Shown here piece after piece: positions 1 to 5,453 of a stretch of DNA of 8,243 nucleotides (the stretch's first letter is position 1; each line of letters starts with the position of its first letter). Source of the stretch: JANMDR01 sp031376425 (lineage in GTDB: Bacteria > Pseudomonadota > Gammaproteobacteria > Burkholderiales > Usitatibacteraceae); assembly GCA_031376425.1 (NCBI GenBank), contig JANMDR010000300.1, positions 1-8,243 on the forward strand. Reading direction: 5' to 3'. The translations under genes and the position numbers were made by a program. The notes below the pieces were generated by a model, which saw only the letters and a list, made by a program, of their open reading frames with translations, was not told where the DNA came from and searched no databases.

Positions 1-121
1 GCCACACAATTGAGGAACAACAACGCAATGCGCCCGTCAGTGCATCCAAAAATGGGATATTGGCAGTTTCCGCATCCGTTAGTATCAAATACTGATTGCT
101 TATTAAAAACGGATACCGCAT
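1..121 (-). CDS. Possible 5' part of an unrecognised protein running off the left edge
   Basis: From an ATG at 119-121 (minus) an open frame of about 40 codons runs to the window edge. It begins MRYPFLISNQYLIL and continues with DAETANIPFLDAL. An in-frame stop lies upstream at 149-151, so this is the only ATG available. There is no clear Shine-Dalgarno sequence, but a TATAAT hexamer lies about 56 bases upstream on the same strand (177-182). I do not recognise the family. Competing readings exist: a plus-strand frame is open from 1 to a stop at 127-129, and another minus frame is open through most of 1-200. The call is therefore tentative. Apart from this, 1-234 contains only the promoter-like signals listed separately. 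Confidence 0.25.
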   Translation of the reverse strand, partial: MRYPFLISNQYLILTDAETANIPFLDALTGALRCCSSIVW

Positions 122-154
122 CGTATTGAAAAACGCCGCGATGTTGGTTTAAAT

Positions 155-184
155 TTGACACTGATGAACTGACACAATTATAGT
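155..184 (+). promoter_or_regulatory. Sigma70-like promoter pointing right
   Basis: A perfect -35 hexamer TTGACA (155-160), an 18-base spacer and a -10 hexamer TATAGT (179-184, 5 of 6 matches) form a good sigma70-type promoter by eye. Transcription would start near 191 and run into the 3' end of the oppositely oriented SRPBCC gene, so it would make an antisense or short non-coding RNA rather than a known mRNA. No expression evidence is available, and AT-rich sequence can produce such matches by chance. Confidence 0.35.
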
Positions 185-205
185 TTGACGATTTCCGTAT
201 TTAGA
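177..205 (-). promoter_or_regulatory. Possible promoter for the left-edge minus-strand frame
   Basis: On the minus strand there is a perfect TATAAT (182 to 177). Seventeen bases upstream is a weak -35, TCTAAA (205 to 200, 3 of 6 matches). It would start transcription near 170, giving a leader of about 50 bases before the candidate ATG at 121. It overlaps the -10 of the plus-strand promoter-like signal, so the two could not be occupied together. Confidence 0.3.
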
Positions 206-234
206 CTACGTCCAGCCATATGCTTTGCTAAAAA

Positions 235-771
235 TTAGATTTTTGGCTGCTCCACTATCAATTTTATCGCCGCAAAGCCTTCTTCAAACTTGGTGCCCAC
301 CATATTGTCCATATTCATTATTAAGCCGAATAATTTTGCAATAAAGGGACTAGGGCCGTACATGGCGTGCGTGACTTTGGTGCTGCTGCCTTGCGGTTCT
401 AAAGTAAATTCTATGGTGTTGTGCGCGGCGAAGGGAGCGCGAAAATCAATATCAAGCTTGATGAATGTGTGCGGTTTTGATTCGATAATTTCCATGCTGC
501 CAACCCCTAATTCCTTATTACCTGCCCAGCCGTATTTGGCACCAACGCCAGCATCAGCGCCACTGTAAGTGCGCTTGACGGCAGGATCAATTTTCTCCCA
601 GGGTGACCATGCTTCCCAAGCGTGAAAGCTGTTGATTTGGGCAAATATTGCCTCAGGAGATGCGGCCATTAAGGTGGTTCGTTCGATACGAAACTTGTTT
701 GGGCGTGATGCGGCGTAGATCAGTATCGCCGCAATGACAATAATAATAGCAATGATGATGAGCTTGAGCAT
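235..771 (-). CDS. Membrane-anchored SRPBCC-domain protein (polyketide cyclase/dehydrase-like)
   Basis: This 178-residue protein has an N-terminal hydrophobic anchor (residues 2-21, an isoleucine-rich run), followed by a single START/SRPBCC-type ligand-binding domain (about 28-175). Visible family marks are the WEAWSPWEK motif near residues 52-60, the ESKPHTFIKLDIDF strand (97-110), and a C-terminal helix with the MDNMVGTKFEEGFAAIK pattern (154-170). SRPBCC proteins bind hydrophobic ligands in a deep cavity; the ligand and role here are unknown. The anchor suggests the domain faces the periplasm, attached to the inner membrane. The start is well supported by AAGGAGT (778-784), seven bases upstream of the ATG. 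The gene is divergent from the CDP-alcohol phosphatidyltransferase, with 117 bp between their starts. No clear terminator follows it. Confidence 0.88.
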   Translation of the reverse strand: MLKLIIIAIIIVIAAILIYAASRPNKFRIERTTLMAASPEAIFAQINSFHAWEAWSPWEKIDPAVKRTYSGADAGVGAKYGWAGNKELGVGSMEIIESKPHTFIKLDIDFRAPFAAHNTIEFTLEPQGSSTKVTHAMYGPSPFIAKLFGLIMNMDNMVGTKFEEGFAAIKLIVEQPKI

Positions 772-822
772 GTGTGCACTCCTTATTATTTATGAGCGTT
801 CTTAGTGAGTAAATAAGCTTGA

Positions 823-845
823 AGATGCTATAAAATCAGGCATCT
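823..845 (+). promoter_or_regulatory. Inverted repeat around a TATAAA hexamer in a divergent intergenic region
   Basis: AGATGC (823-828) and GCATCT (840-845) form a 6-bp inverted repeat with an 11-base gap. The gap contains TATAAA (829-834), 5 of 6 matches to the -10 consensus for the downstream CDP-alcohol phosphatidyltransferase start at 889. No convincing -35 lies at the right distance. The layout would suit an operator overlapping a -10 element, but the repeat is short and could be chance. Confidence 0.2.
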
Positions 846-888
846 ACAAATTATTATACGTGTTTTCTCAAATTCAAAAAATCTCCCC

Positions 889-1491
889 ATGCTCGATACC
901 AATGCCCGTAAATATGTTCAACCGGTATTTCACACCATTGCACGCACCTGCCAGCGTGTGGGTATTAGTGCGAATGCGCTGACGATTATCGGCATGTTGG
1001 TGGGGGTGTTGGCCACTGGGTTGGTGGCATTGGGTTATTTTGTGGCGGGGTTTTTTGTATTATGGTTATCTGGCTTGATCGATGCGGCAGATGGCACCTT
1101 GGCGCGACTCTCCAAACCTAGCCCTGTCGGTGCGGTACTAGATATTACCTTTGATCGCGTTGTTGAAATTTCGATGATTTGCGCATTGGCACTTCATGCA
1201 CCTGATGCACGTTTTGCACTACTGGTGTTAGCTGGCAGCATCGCTATTGCCATGTCGCTATTTCTTTCTATCGCAGTGGCAGTGACTCCCATAGTGACGG
1301 CGTCGATGAAATCATTCCACTATGCCCCCGGATTAGGCGAGCGCACGGAGGCGTTTATTTGCTTCTCGCTGATGATTTTGGACAATCAACGACTCGTGCT
1401 TTGGACATGGGTTTTTGTGGGTTTGATCGTATTCACAATGATGCAGCGGGCGCTGCACCTTAGAAAAATGCTGGCGATATTAGAAAGATAA
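889..1491 (+). CDS. CDP-alcohol phosphatidyltransferase family integral membrane protein
   Basis: This 200-residue, strongly hydrophobic protein should sit in the inner membrane and transfer a phosphoalcohol between a CDP-linked donor and an alcohol acceptor in phospholipid synthesis. The family signature is present: D65-x2-D68-G69-x2-A72-R73, then G81-x3-D85-x3-D89. These aspartates bind the divalent metal and CDP moiety in this family. Only seven residues separate R73 from G81, against the usual eight. The region before it (SANALTIIGML, 27-37) and the GERTE motif (150-154) are also typical of one uncharacterised subgroup. About five or six membrane segments can be seen. The acceptor alcohol cannot be read from the sequence, so a pgsA or pssA name is not justified. 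There is no good Shine-Dalgarno before the ATG. A bidirectional terminator follows at 1560. Confidence 0.88.
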   Translation: MLDTNARKYVQPVFHTIARTCQRVGISANALTIIGMLVGVLATGLVALGYFVAGFFVLWLSGLIDAADGTLARLSKPSPVGAVLDITFDRVVEISMICALALHAPDARFALLVLAGSIAIAMSLFLSIAVAVTPIVTASMKSFHYAPGLGERTEAFICFSLMILDNQRLVLWTWVFVGLIVFTMMQRALHLRKMLAILER

Positions 1492-1559
1492 CGCCCTTAC
1501 ACAATAGATTGAAGATACCTGATTACAGCGTGTTTTCAGGTTGCTGAATTTAAAGCGTA

Positions 1560-1596
1560 AAAAACCGCCAAGAGCGATATGCTAATGGCGGTTTTT
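1560..1596. terminator. Bidirectional intrinsic terminator
   Basis: AAAAACCGCCA (1560-1570) and TGGCGGTTTTT (1586-1596) form a perfect 11-bp stem with a 15-base loop. Each strand ends the GC core with a T run, so the structure can end both the plus-strand CDP-alcohol phosphatidyltransferase transcript and the minus-strand psiF transcript. Confidence 0.82.
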
Positions 1597-1602
1597 CGTT
1601 TA

Positions 1603-1622
1603 CCGCATCACAGTCGATGCGG
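1603..1622. other. Perfect 7-bp hairpin next to the terminator
   Basis: CCGCATC (1603-1609) and GATGCGG (1616-1622) are perfectly complementary around a 6-base loop. It lies between the bidirectional terminator and the psiF stop codon, so it would be in the 3' untranslated region of the psiF message. It has no T tract, and might stabilise the mRNA end; its function is unknown. Confidence 0.4.
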
Positions 1623-1656
1623 CTACCGTACTAGTGAATCACGGTAATTTTATTGC

Positions 1657-1875
1657 TTAGCTTTTTTTCATGCAAGACTTCATGAAGGTTTTACGGGCTT
1701 GGCCTTTTAGCGCTTGGCTTTTTGCATCCACGTTGCAAGATTTCATCTTTGCGCGCTGTGCCAATTGCTTTTCAGTAGGCGCTTTTTTAGGCGCGTCGGC
1801 TGCAAATGCACCACCAGAAAATACCACACCAATGGACAAAATTGCGGCGGAAATCAATACTTTAGTTGCATTCAT
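1657..1875 (-). CDS. psiF: PsiF-family small secreted protein
   Basis: This 72-residue protein begins MNATKVLISA with a Sec signal peptide (hydrophobic core about 5-20, probable cleavage AFA/ADA after residue 25). The mature part is short and lysine-rich, with the PsiF repeat signature MKSCNxxA...LKG..RKTFMKSCMKK near the C terminus. The two cysteines (47 and 68) could form a disulfide in the periplasm. PsiF is named for phosphate-starvation induction in E. coli; its molecular role is not known. The frame is open further upstream to 2031, but the start at 1875 is preferred. AAGGAA lies just upstream at good spacing, the signal peptide begins there, and a longer start would overlap the gst gene. 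No clear -10/-35 pair was found between gst and this gene. Confidence 0.87.
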   Translation of the reverse strand: MNATKVLISAAILSIGVVFSGGAFAADAPKKAPTEKQLAQRAKMKSCNVDAKSQALKGQARKTFMKSCMKKS

Positions 1876-1969
1876 GGGTCGTTCCTTTTTGTATTTAATT
1901 GAGGGGCTAGATGAATATTTCAGCAAGGTTACACACACTTCTGAACTATCCGCACTACTTAACGCCCTC

Positions 1970-1987
1970 ATGCCATCAGGTTGACAG
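1970..1987 (-). promoter_or_regulatory. Possible weak Pho box upstream of psiF
   Basis: Read on the minus strand, the 18 bases CTGTCAACCTGATGGCAT match the E. coli Pho box consensus at 11 of 18 positions. The first CTGTCA half is perfect and the second half is 5 of 7. It lies about 95 bases upstream of the psiF start. The match is noted because psiF is PhoB-controlled in E. coli, but it is weak and no good -10 follows it. Confidence 0.18.
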
Positions 1988-2008
1988 ACTGCTAGCAAAC
2001 GCGACAAA

Positions 2009-2614
2009 TTATTTTGCCAAGCCTGCAGCAACCAAGGCTTCTTGTACCTTAGGACGCGCGCCTACCCGTGTCTGAAACGCCACCAATACCGGATACGCTG
2101 CCAAATCAATACCCACCCACTGGCACCAGTTCAATACGGTAAATAGATAGCCGTCGGCGATGCTGAAAGTGCCTAGCAGGTAATCTTTGCCAGTCAATTT
2201 TGTGGATAACCAAGCGAGTTTTTTATTGGCGGCAACAATGGTTTGCGCTTTGGTTTCAGCATTCATTGCCGGATTGAACAGGCCGCCGATGGTTTTATGC
2301 AATTCTGAATTGATATAAGTTAGCCATTCTTGCAAACGGGTGCGTTCCAAGGTGCCATTGGCTGGGGCGATGCCAGATGCAGGCTTTAAATCAGCGATGT
2401 ATTGCATTATCGCCACGCCTTCACTTAAGCCTTCGCCATTATCCATGACCAAATAGGGTACGTAGCCTTTATCATTAATGGTTGAAAATTTTGTGCCGTC
2501 TTCGGTGAGCCCAGCATTGAGATCAACTTTGGTTTTATCGTAAGCAATACCTGCTTCGTGTAACGCAATGGCGGAAGCTAGGGAGCAAGAAGCGCCGGAG
2601 TAGTAGAGTTTCAT
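2009..2614 (-). CDS. gstA: Beta-class glutathione S-transferase
   Basis: This 201-residue cytosolic enzyme conjugates or reduces electrophiles with glutathione. It aligns along its full length with E. coli GstA, which is of similar size. The thioredoxin-fold domain (1-80) begins MKLYYSGASC and keeps the catalytic Cys10 of beta-class enzymes. It is followed by the NDKGYVPYL cis-proline region (47-55) and the EGVAIMQYIAD glutathione-binding segment (65-75). The helical domain holds ELHK (near 104-107; the family's conserved His) and the SIADGYLFTVLNW capping-box region (151-163). The residue matching E. coli His15 appears to be Ala. The start is supported by GAGGAA seven bases upstream. A TATAAT with a TTG-containing -35 lies 40-68 bases upstream. 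The gene appears to stand alone; psiF follows 133 bp downstream. Confidence 0.92.
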   Translation of the reverse strand: MKLYYSGASCSLASAIALHEAGIAYDKTKVDLNAGLTEDGTKFSTINDKGYVPYLVMDNGEGLSEGVAIMQYIADLKPASGIAPANGTLERTRLQEWLTYINSELHKTIGGLFNPAMNAETKAQTIVAANKKLAWLSTKLTGKDYLLGTFSIADGYLFTVLNWCQWVGIDLAAYPVLVAFQTRVGARPKVQEALVAAGLAK

Positions 2615-2652
2615 TTTAATTTCCTCAGTAAGTTATAAATTAGCCGCAAATT

Positions 2653-2682
2653 ATTATATTGGGTGCGCTGGTTGGAAAACAA
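2653..2682 (-). promoter_or_regulatory. Probable sigma70 promoter of gst
   Basis: On the minus strand, TTGTTT (2682 to 2677; TTG matches) is followed by an 18-base spacer and a perfect TATAAT (2658 to 2653). The start site would be near 2646, leaving a leader of about 32 bases to the gst ATG at 2614. The MITE-like element begins about 50 bp upstream of this promoter and does not interrupt it. Confidence 0.45.
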
Positions 2683-2727
2683 GCGCCAAGACATGTGGAG
2701 GATATTATAAAAATTTGCTGGCAAGCT

Positions 2728-2732
2728 ATAAT
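2728..2732. repeat. Left copy of 5-bp direct repeat (candidate target-site duplication)
   Basis: ATAAT abuts the CCTAG end of the MITE-like element and is repeated at 2966-2970. Because the reverse complement of ATAAT (ATTAT) is nearly the same, part of this match could instead be an extension of the inverted repeat. Confidence 0.5.
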
Positions 2733-2749
2733 CCTAGAAACGGTAGTTG
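2733..2749 (+). repeat. Left terminal inverted repeat
   Basis: CCTAGAAACGGTAGTTG matches the inverse of 2949-2965 at 16 of 17 positions (T/C difference at position 12). Confidence 0.7.
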
Positions 2750-2807
2750 ACCGCTAGAATTATTCTGGGAAGCCTGCTTTTACTGGTGTTTCGAGGTTTC
2801 TATATCG

Positions 2808-2822
2808 TCACCCATTGGGTGA
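2808..2822. repeat. Small perfect hairpin inside the element
   Basis: TCACCC (2808-2813) and GGGTGA (2817-2822) pair perfectly around a 3-base loop. This hairpin lies in the segment present only on the left side of the element. Confidence 0.5.
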
Positions 2823-2828
2823 AAGCGC

Positions 2829-2948
2829 TACGCACGTGATTGTACAATTTTGAAACTCCCTAGCGGCGTTGCTTCTCCTAGCAGGGTGAAGCCTGCGTCG
2901 TCGGCGCGCCTTGCTAGGAAGTCTCAAAATCGCACATTCACATGCGTC
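2829..2948. repeat. Long internal inverted repeat (36-bp arms)
   Basis: Arms 2829-2864 and 2913-2948 are complementary with about seven mismatches and no gaps. The inner 18 bp (2847-2864 against 2913-2930) match at 16 of 18. The stem continues with GGCG/CGCC (2865-2868 and 2907-2910) past a 2-base bulge, and the loop holds a further GCAGG/CCTGC hairpin (2881-2896). A transcript of this region would fold into a stem of roughly 40 bp. Confidence 0.65.
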
Positions 2949-2965
2949 CAACTGCCGTTTCTAGG
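2949..2965 (-). repeat. Right terminal inverted repeat
   Basis: Read on the minus strand this is CCTAGAAACGGCAGTTG, pairing with the left terminal repeat at 2733-2749. Confidence 0.7.
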
Positions 2966-2970
2966 ATAAT
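2966..2970. repeat. Right copy of 5-bp direct repeat (candidate target-site duplication)
   Basis: ATAAT directly follows the CTAGG end of the element, matching the left copy at 2728-2732 in direct orientation, as expected from a staggered 5-bp insertion. Confidence 0.5.
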
Positions 2971-2999
2971 CAGTATTCACTAATATTTGATCTTAAAAA

Positions 3000-4097
3000 A
3001 TGCACACTCGCGACTGGATTGCCCAAGCTATTCAAAAAATTGAGGCTGATTTCAATCGATCTGCTGACACCCATTTAATCGCGCTCACATTGCCCGCATA
3101 CCCAAATGTGCATTTGTATTTGAAAGATGAATCTACCCATCCCACCGGTAGTTTAAAACATCGGCTTGCCCGTTCCTTATTTTTATACGCCTTGTGCAAC
3201 GGCTGGCTAAAACCCGAAAGCCCTGTCATTGAGGCCTCTTCAGGTTCTACCGCCGTTTCCGAAGCTTATTTTGCAAGGCTAATTGGTGTGCCGTTTATTG
3301 CGGTGATGCCGAAATCAACGTCACCTGAAAAATTGGCGGCGATTCGTTTTTACGGCGGCGATTGTTTTTTGGTTGATGATCCCTTGCAGGTTTCTGCGGA
3401 ATCACAGCGCTTGGCTAAGGAAAAAGACGGCCATTTTATGGATCAATTTACTTACGCCGAACGCGCTACCGATTGGCGTAGCAACAACAATATTGCTGAA
3501 TCATTGTTCCGCCAAATGTCGCTGGAACCCTATCCAAACCCCGCGTGGGTAGTTTGTAACTGTGGTACCGGCGGCACGGCGGCCACCATTGGTCGCTACA
3601 TCCGATACCGAGGCTTAAGTACGCGGGTGTGCGCAACGGACCCAGAAAATTCAGTTTTTTTTGATGCCTTCAACACCGCTGACGCGAACCTGACTATTGC
3701 CGCGTCGTCTCGAATAGAAGGTATAGGTCGTCCTAGAGTTGAAAAGAGCTTCGTCCCCGGTGTAATTGACGCGATGCTAAAAGTGCCTGATGCCGCTAGC
3801 GTAGCGGCTGTGCATTACCTAGCTAAAACCTTAGGCCGCCGCTGTGGCGGCTCTACTGGCACGAACTTTATCGGTGCCTTAACCTTAGCTCAGCAAATGC
3901 ATGAACGTGCCCAAGCAGGGTCTATCGTAATGATTTTATGCGACGGTGGCGATCGGTATCAGGGCACGTATTACAACGACGCGTGGCTTGCAAGTCATGG
4001 CTTCGATATGGTGGCGGGCGAAGCACAGATTAGCGCGTGCGCGGATCATGGCACGGCATTAAAATGGGATGTAATTCACACGGGCGCATCCAACTAA
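3000..4097 (+). CDS. PLP-dependent cysteine synthase-family protein (CysK/CBS fold; possible cysteine desulfhydrase)
   Basis: This 365-residue cytosolic enzyme has the fold type II PLP fold of O-acetylserine sulfhydrylase and cystathionine beta-synthase. The PLP lysine is K53 in PTGSLKHR. EASSGST (78-84) matches the substrate-binding loop, GTGGT (189-193) the phosphate-binding loop, and S285 in CGGSTGTN the serine that contacts the pyridine nitrogen. SRIEGIGRPRVE (237-248) and CDGGDRYQGTYYND (314-327) are also typical. It belongs to a subgroup of about 350-370 residues, distinct from CysK and CysM. Some members, such as mycobacterial Cds1, act as cysteine desulfhydrases releasing H2S, so the reaction could be cysteine synthesis or breakdown. 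No Shine-Dalgarno is visible before the ATG. The MITE-like element ends 34 bp upstream, so the promoter lies in or just after it. A weak TAATAT -10 (2981-2986) is possible. Confidence 0.88.
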   Translation: MHTRDWIAQAIQKIEADFNRSADTHLIALTLPAYPNVHLYLKDESTHPTGSLKHRLARSLFLYALCNGWLKPESPVIEASSGSTAVSEAYFARLIGVPFIAVMPKSTSPEKLAAIRFYGGDCFLVDDPLQVSAESQRLAKEKDGHFMDQFTYAERATDWRSNNNIAESLFRQMSLEPYPNPAWVVCNCGTGGTAATIGRYIRYRGLSTRVCATDPENSVFFDAFNTADANLTIAASSRIEGIGRPRVEKSFVPGVIDAMLKVPDAASVAAVHYLAKTLGRRCGGSTGTNFIGALTLAQQMHERAQAGSIVMILCDGGDRYQGTYYNDAWLASHGFDMVAGEAQISACADHGTALKWDVIHTGASN

Positions 4098-4109
4098 ATA
4101 AGCGCCCGT
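4080..4109 (+). terminator. Hairpin between convergent genes, possible terminator
   Basis: ACGGGCGC (4080-4087) and GCGCCCGT (4102-4109) form a perfect 8-bp GC-rich stem around a 14-base loop that contains the plus-strand stop codon (4095-4097). The following sequence, ATTTAAATTTCC, is only moderately T-rich, so termination may be partial. It sits in the 31-bp gap between convergent genes and overlaps the end of the plus-strand one. Confidence 0.5.
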
Positions 4110-4128
4110 ATTTAAATTTCCTACAATA

Positions 4129-5340
4129 TTAAGCTAGCAATTTTAAATCAGCGCACGCCTTTTGAATGCGCGTACATGCTTCTTCTAGCAATGTGGTTGA
4201 TGCTGCGTAGGATATTCTGAAATGCGGCGCTAATCCAAATGCCGAGCCGTGCACAATTGCCACATCTTGTGCGTCCAACAAATACGTAGCCACATCAGCA
4301 TCGCTCGTAATCACGCTACCGGTGGGTGTGGTTGCACCAATGAGTGCCGCGCAGCTTGGGTAAACATAAAACGCACCTTCAGGCGTGTGGCAGTTTAGGC
4401 CCTGCGCTTGATTAAGCATTGACACCACTAGATTGCGGCGCTTTTTGAATTCGGCATTATTGATGGCAATAAAATCCTGCGTACCATTAAGCGCTTCAAC
4501 CGCAGCAGCTTGGCTAATGGAAGAAGGGTTGGATGTGGATTGACCTTGTAACTCACCCATTGCTTTGATCAAAACCTCTGGGCCACCCGCGTAGCCAATG
4601 CGCCAACCGGTCATGCAATAGGCTTTACTCACACCATTCATGGTCAGGGTGCGGTCATAGAGGCTAGGCTCAATTTGCGCTGGGGTGCAAAATTTAAAAT
4701 CGTCGTATACCAAATGTTCGTACATATCATCGGTAAGTATCCACACATGCGGATGGCGTACGAGCACTTCGGTGATGGCTTTAAGCTCGGCATAGGTGTA
4801 AGCCGCACCGCTGGGGTTGGATGGTGAATTGAGCAATACCCATTTTGTTTTTGGCGTTATAGCTGCCTCTAAATCCGCTGCTTTTAGCTTAAATCCGGTA
4901 GCTTGCGTGCACGGCACAATGACTGGTGTGCCTTCGGCGAGTAGCACCATATCAGGGTAGGAAACCCAATATGGCGCGGGGATAATAACTTCATCGCCTG
5001 GGTTAAGGGTTGCCATAAAGGCGTTATACAAAACTTGCTTACCACCAGTGCCCACGCTAATTTGTTTAGCGGTGTAAGTCAGATCGTTTTCACGTTTGAA
5101 CTTATTGATGATGGCTTCTTTTAACTTCGGTGTGCCGTCAACAGCAGTGTATTTCGTATCACCTGCTTGAATAGCTCTGATCGCAGCTTCTTTAATATTG
5201 GGTGGCGTGTCAAAGTCTGGTTCGCCAAATGAAAGCGCAATAATATTTTTTCCGGCTGCTTTAAGGGCAGCAGCTTTAGCGGAAATGGCAATTGTGGCTG
5301 ATGGCTTGATGCGGCCAAGGCGCGAGGCGAGCAAGGTCAT
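4129..5340 (-). CDS. Class I PLP-dependent aspartate aminotransferase
   Basis: This enzyme of about 403 residues transfers the amino group between aspartate and 2-oxoglutarate, or related substrates, in the cytosol. Numbered from the longer upstream start, the visible residues are SFGEPDFDTP (41-50, substrate loop), W129 in APYWVSYPD (stacks on PLP), N175 in LNSPSNPSGAAY, D208 in TDDMYEH (pyridine nitrogen), K243 in NGVSKAYCMTGWR (Schiff-base lysine) and R379 in HFRISYAAS (carboxylate binding). This is the prokaryotic aspartate/prephenate aminotransferase subgroup, and closely related specificities cannot be excluded. Two starts are possible, at 5352 and 5340. I chose 5340 because the family typically begins MxLxxRxxxIKPSAT and GGG touches the upstream ATG too closely to serve as a ribosome site. 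A TATAAT lies upstream at 5392-5397. It converges on the cysteine synthase-family gene. Confidence 0.9.
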   Translation of the reverse strand: MTLLASRLGRIKPSATIAISAKAAALKAAGKNIIALSFGEPDFDTPPNIKEAAIRAIQAGDTKYTAVDGTPKLKEAIINKFKRENDLTYTAKQISVGTGGKQVLYNAFMATLNPGDEVIIPAPYWVSYPDMVLLAEGTPVIVPCTQATGFKLKAADLEAAITPKTKWVLLNSPSNPSGAAYTYAELKAITEVLVRHPHVWILTDDMYEHLVYDDFKFCTPAQIEPSLYDRTLTMNGVSKAYCMTGWRIGYAGGPEVLIKAMGELQGQSTSNPSSISQAAAVEALNGTQDFIAINNAEFKKRRNLVVSMLNQAQGLNCHTPEGAFYVYPSCAALIGATTPTGSVITSDADVATYLLDAQDVAIVHGSAFGLAPHFRISYAASTTLLEEACTRIQKACADLKLLA

Positions 5341-5391
5341 TTTTTTGTACATCCCAGAAGTTGAAAACCGCGAATGGTGCGGTGCAGCAAT

Positions 5392-5397
5392 ATTATA
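5392..5397 (-). promoter_or_regulatory. -10 element for the aminotransferase gene
   Basis: A perfect TATAAT on the minus strand (5397 to 5392) lies about 50 bases upstream of the aminotransferase start, in the 101-bp gap after the GMC dehydrogenase gene. No good -35 was found at 16-18 bases. It implies the aminotransferase can be transcribed separately, but no terminator was found after the GMC gene, so read-through is also possible. Confidence 0.35.
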
Positions 5398-5453
5398 GCG
5401 AGTTTTAATGTTTGTGGAGGAGGGCGCGCTCAGTAGCGTTTGAATATATCGAG

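Larger units (their letters stand above)
2733..2965. mobile_element. MITE-like palindromic element, 233 bp, no coding capacity
   Basis: The element starts CCTAGAAACGGTAGTTG and ends with its inverse CAACTGCCGTTTCTAGG, a 17-bp terminal inverted repeat with one mismatch. It is flanked on both sides by ATAAT (2728-2732 and 2966-2970), which fits a 5-bp target-site duplication. No frame inside encodes a protein. The interior holds a long imperfect hairpin (2829-2948), a small perfect hairpin (2808-2822) and six CTAG tetramers. Together these match a miniature inverted-repeat transposable element or a REP-like intergenic repeat that needs a transposase elsewhere. I cannot name the family. It fills most of the 385-bp gene-free gap between gst and the cysteine synthase-family gene. 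Confidence 0.65.

Noticed and set aside
1..129. Plus-strand C-terminal coding fragment at the left edge (open from 1 to a stop at 127-129)
   Set aside because: The product shows no family resemblance, and a minus-strand frame with a promoter-like TATAAT competes for the same bases. Evidence is too thin for a separate call.
1517..1541. ACCTGA/TCAGGT inverted repeat after the CDP-alcohol phosphatidyltransferase gene
   Set aside because: It has only six pairs with a 13-base loop and no T tract; the terminator at 1560-1596 is far stronger.
1876..2031. Longer 5' extension of the psiF frame
   Set aside because: It would overlap the gst 3' end, lacks a ribosome site and would place the signal peptide in the middle of the protein; the 1875 start has a good Shine-Dalgarno.
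2733..2965. The palindromic element as a terminator, CRISPR repeat or integron attC site
   Set aside because: There is no T tract after the stems, no regularly spaced direct repeats, and no attC core sites. The terminal repeats and flanking direct repeat fit a transposable element better.
5341..5352. Upstream ATG at 5352 as the aminotransferase start
   Set aside because: It adds only MYKK, its GGG is too close to the ATG to work as a ribosome site, and family members begin at the next Met; it is not fully excluded.
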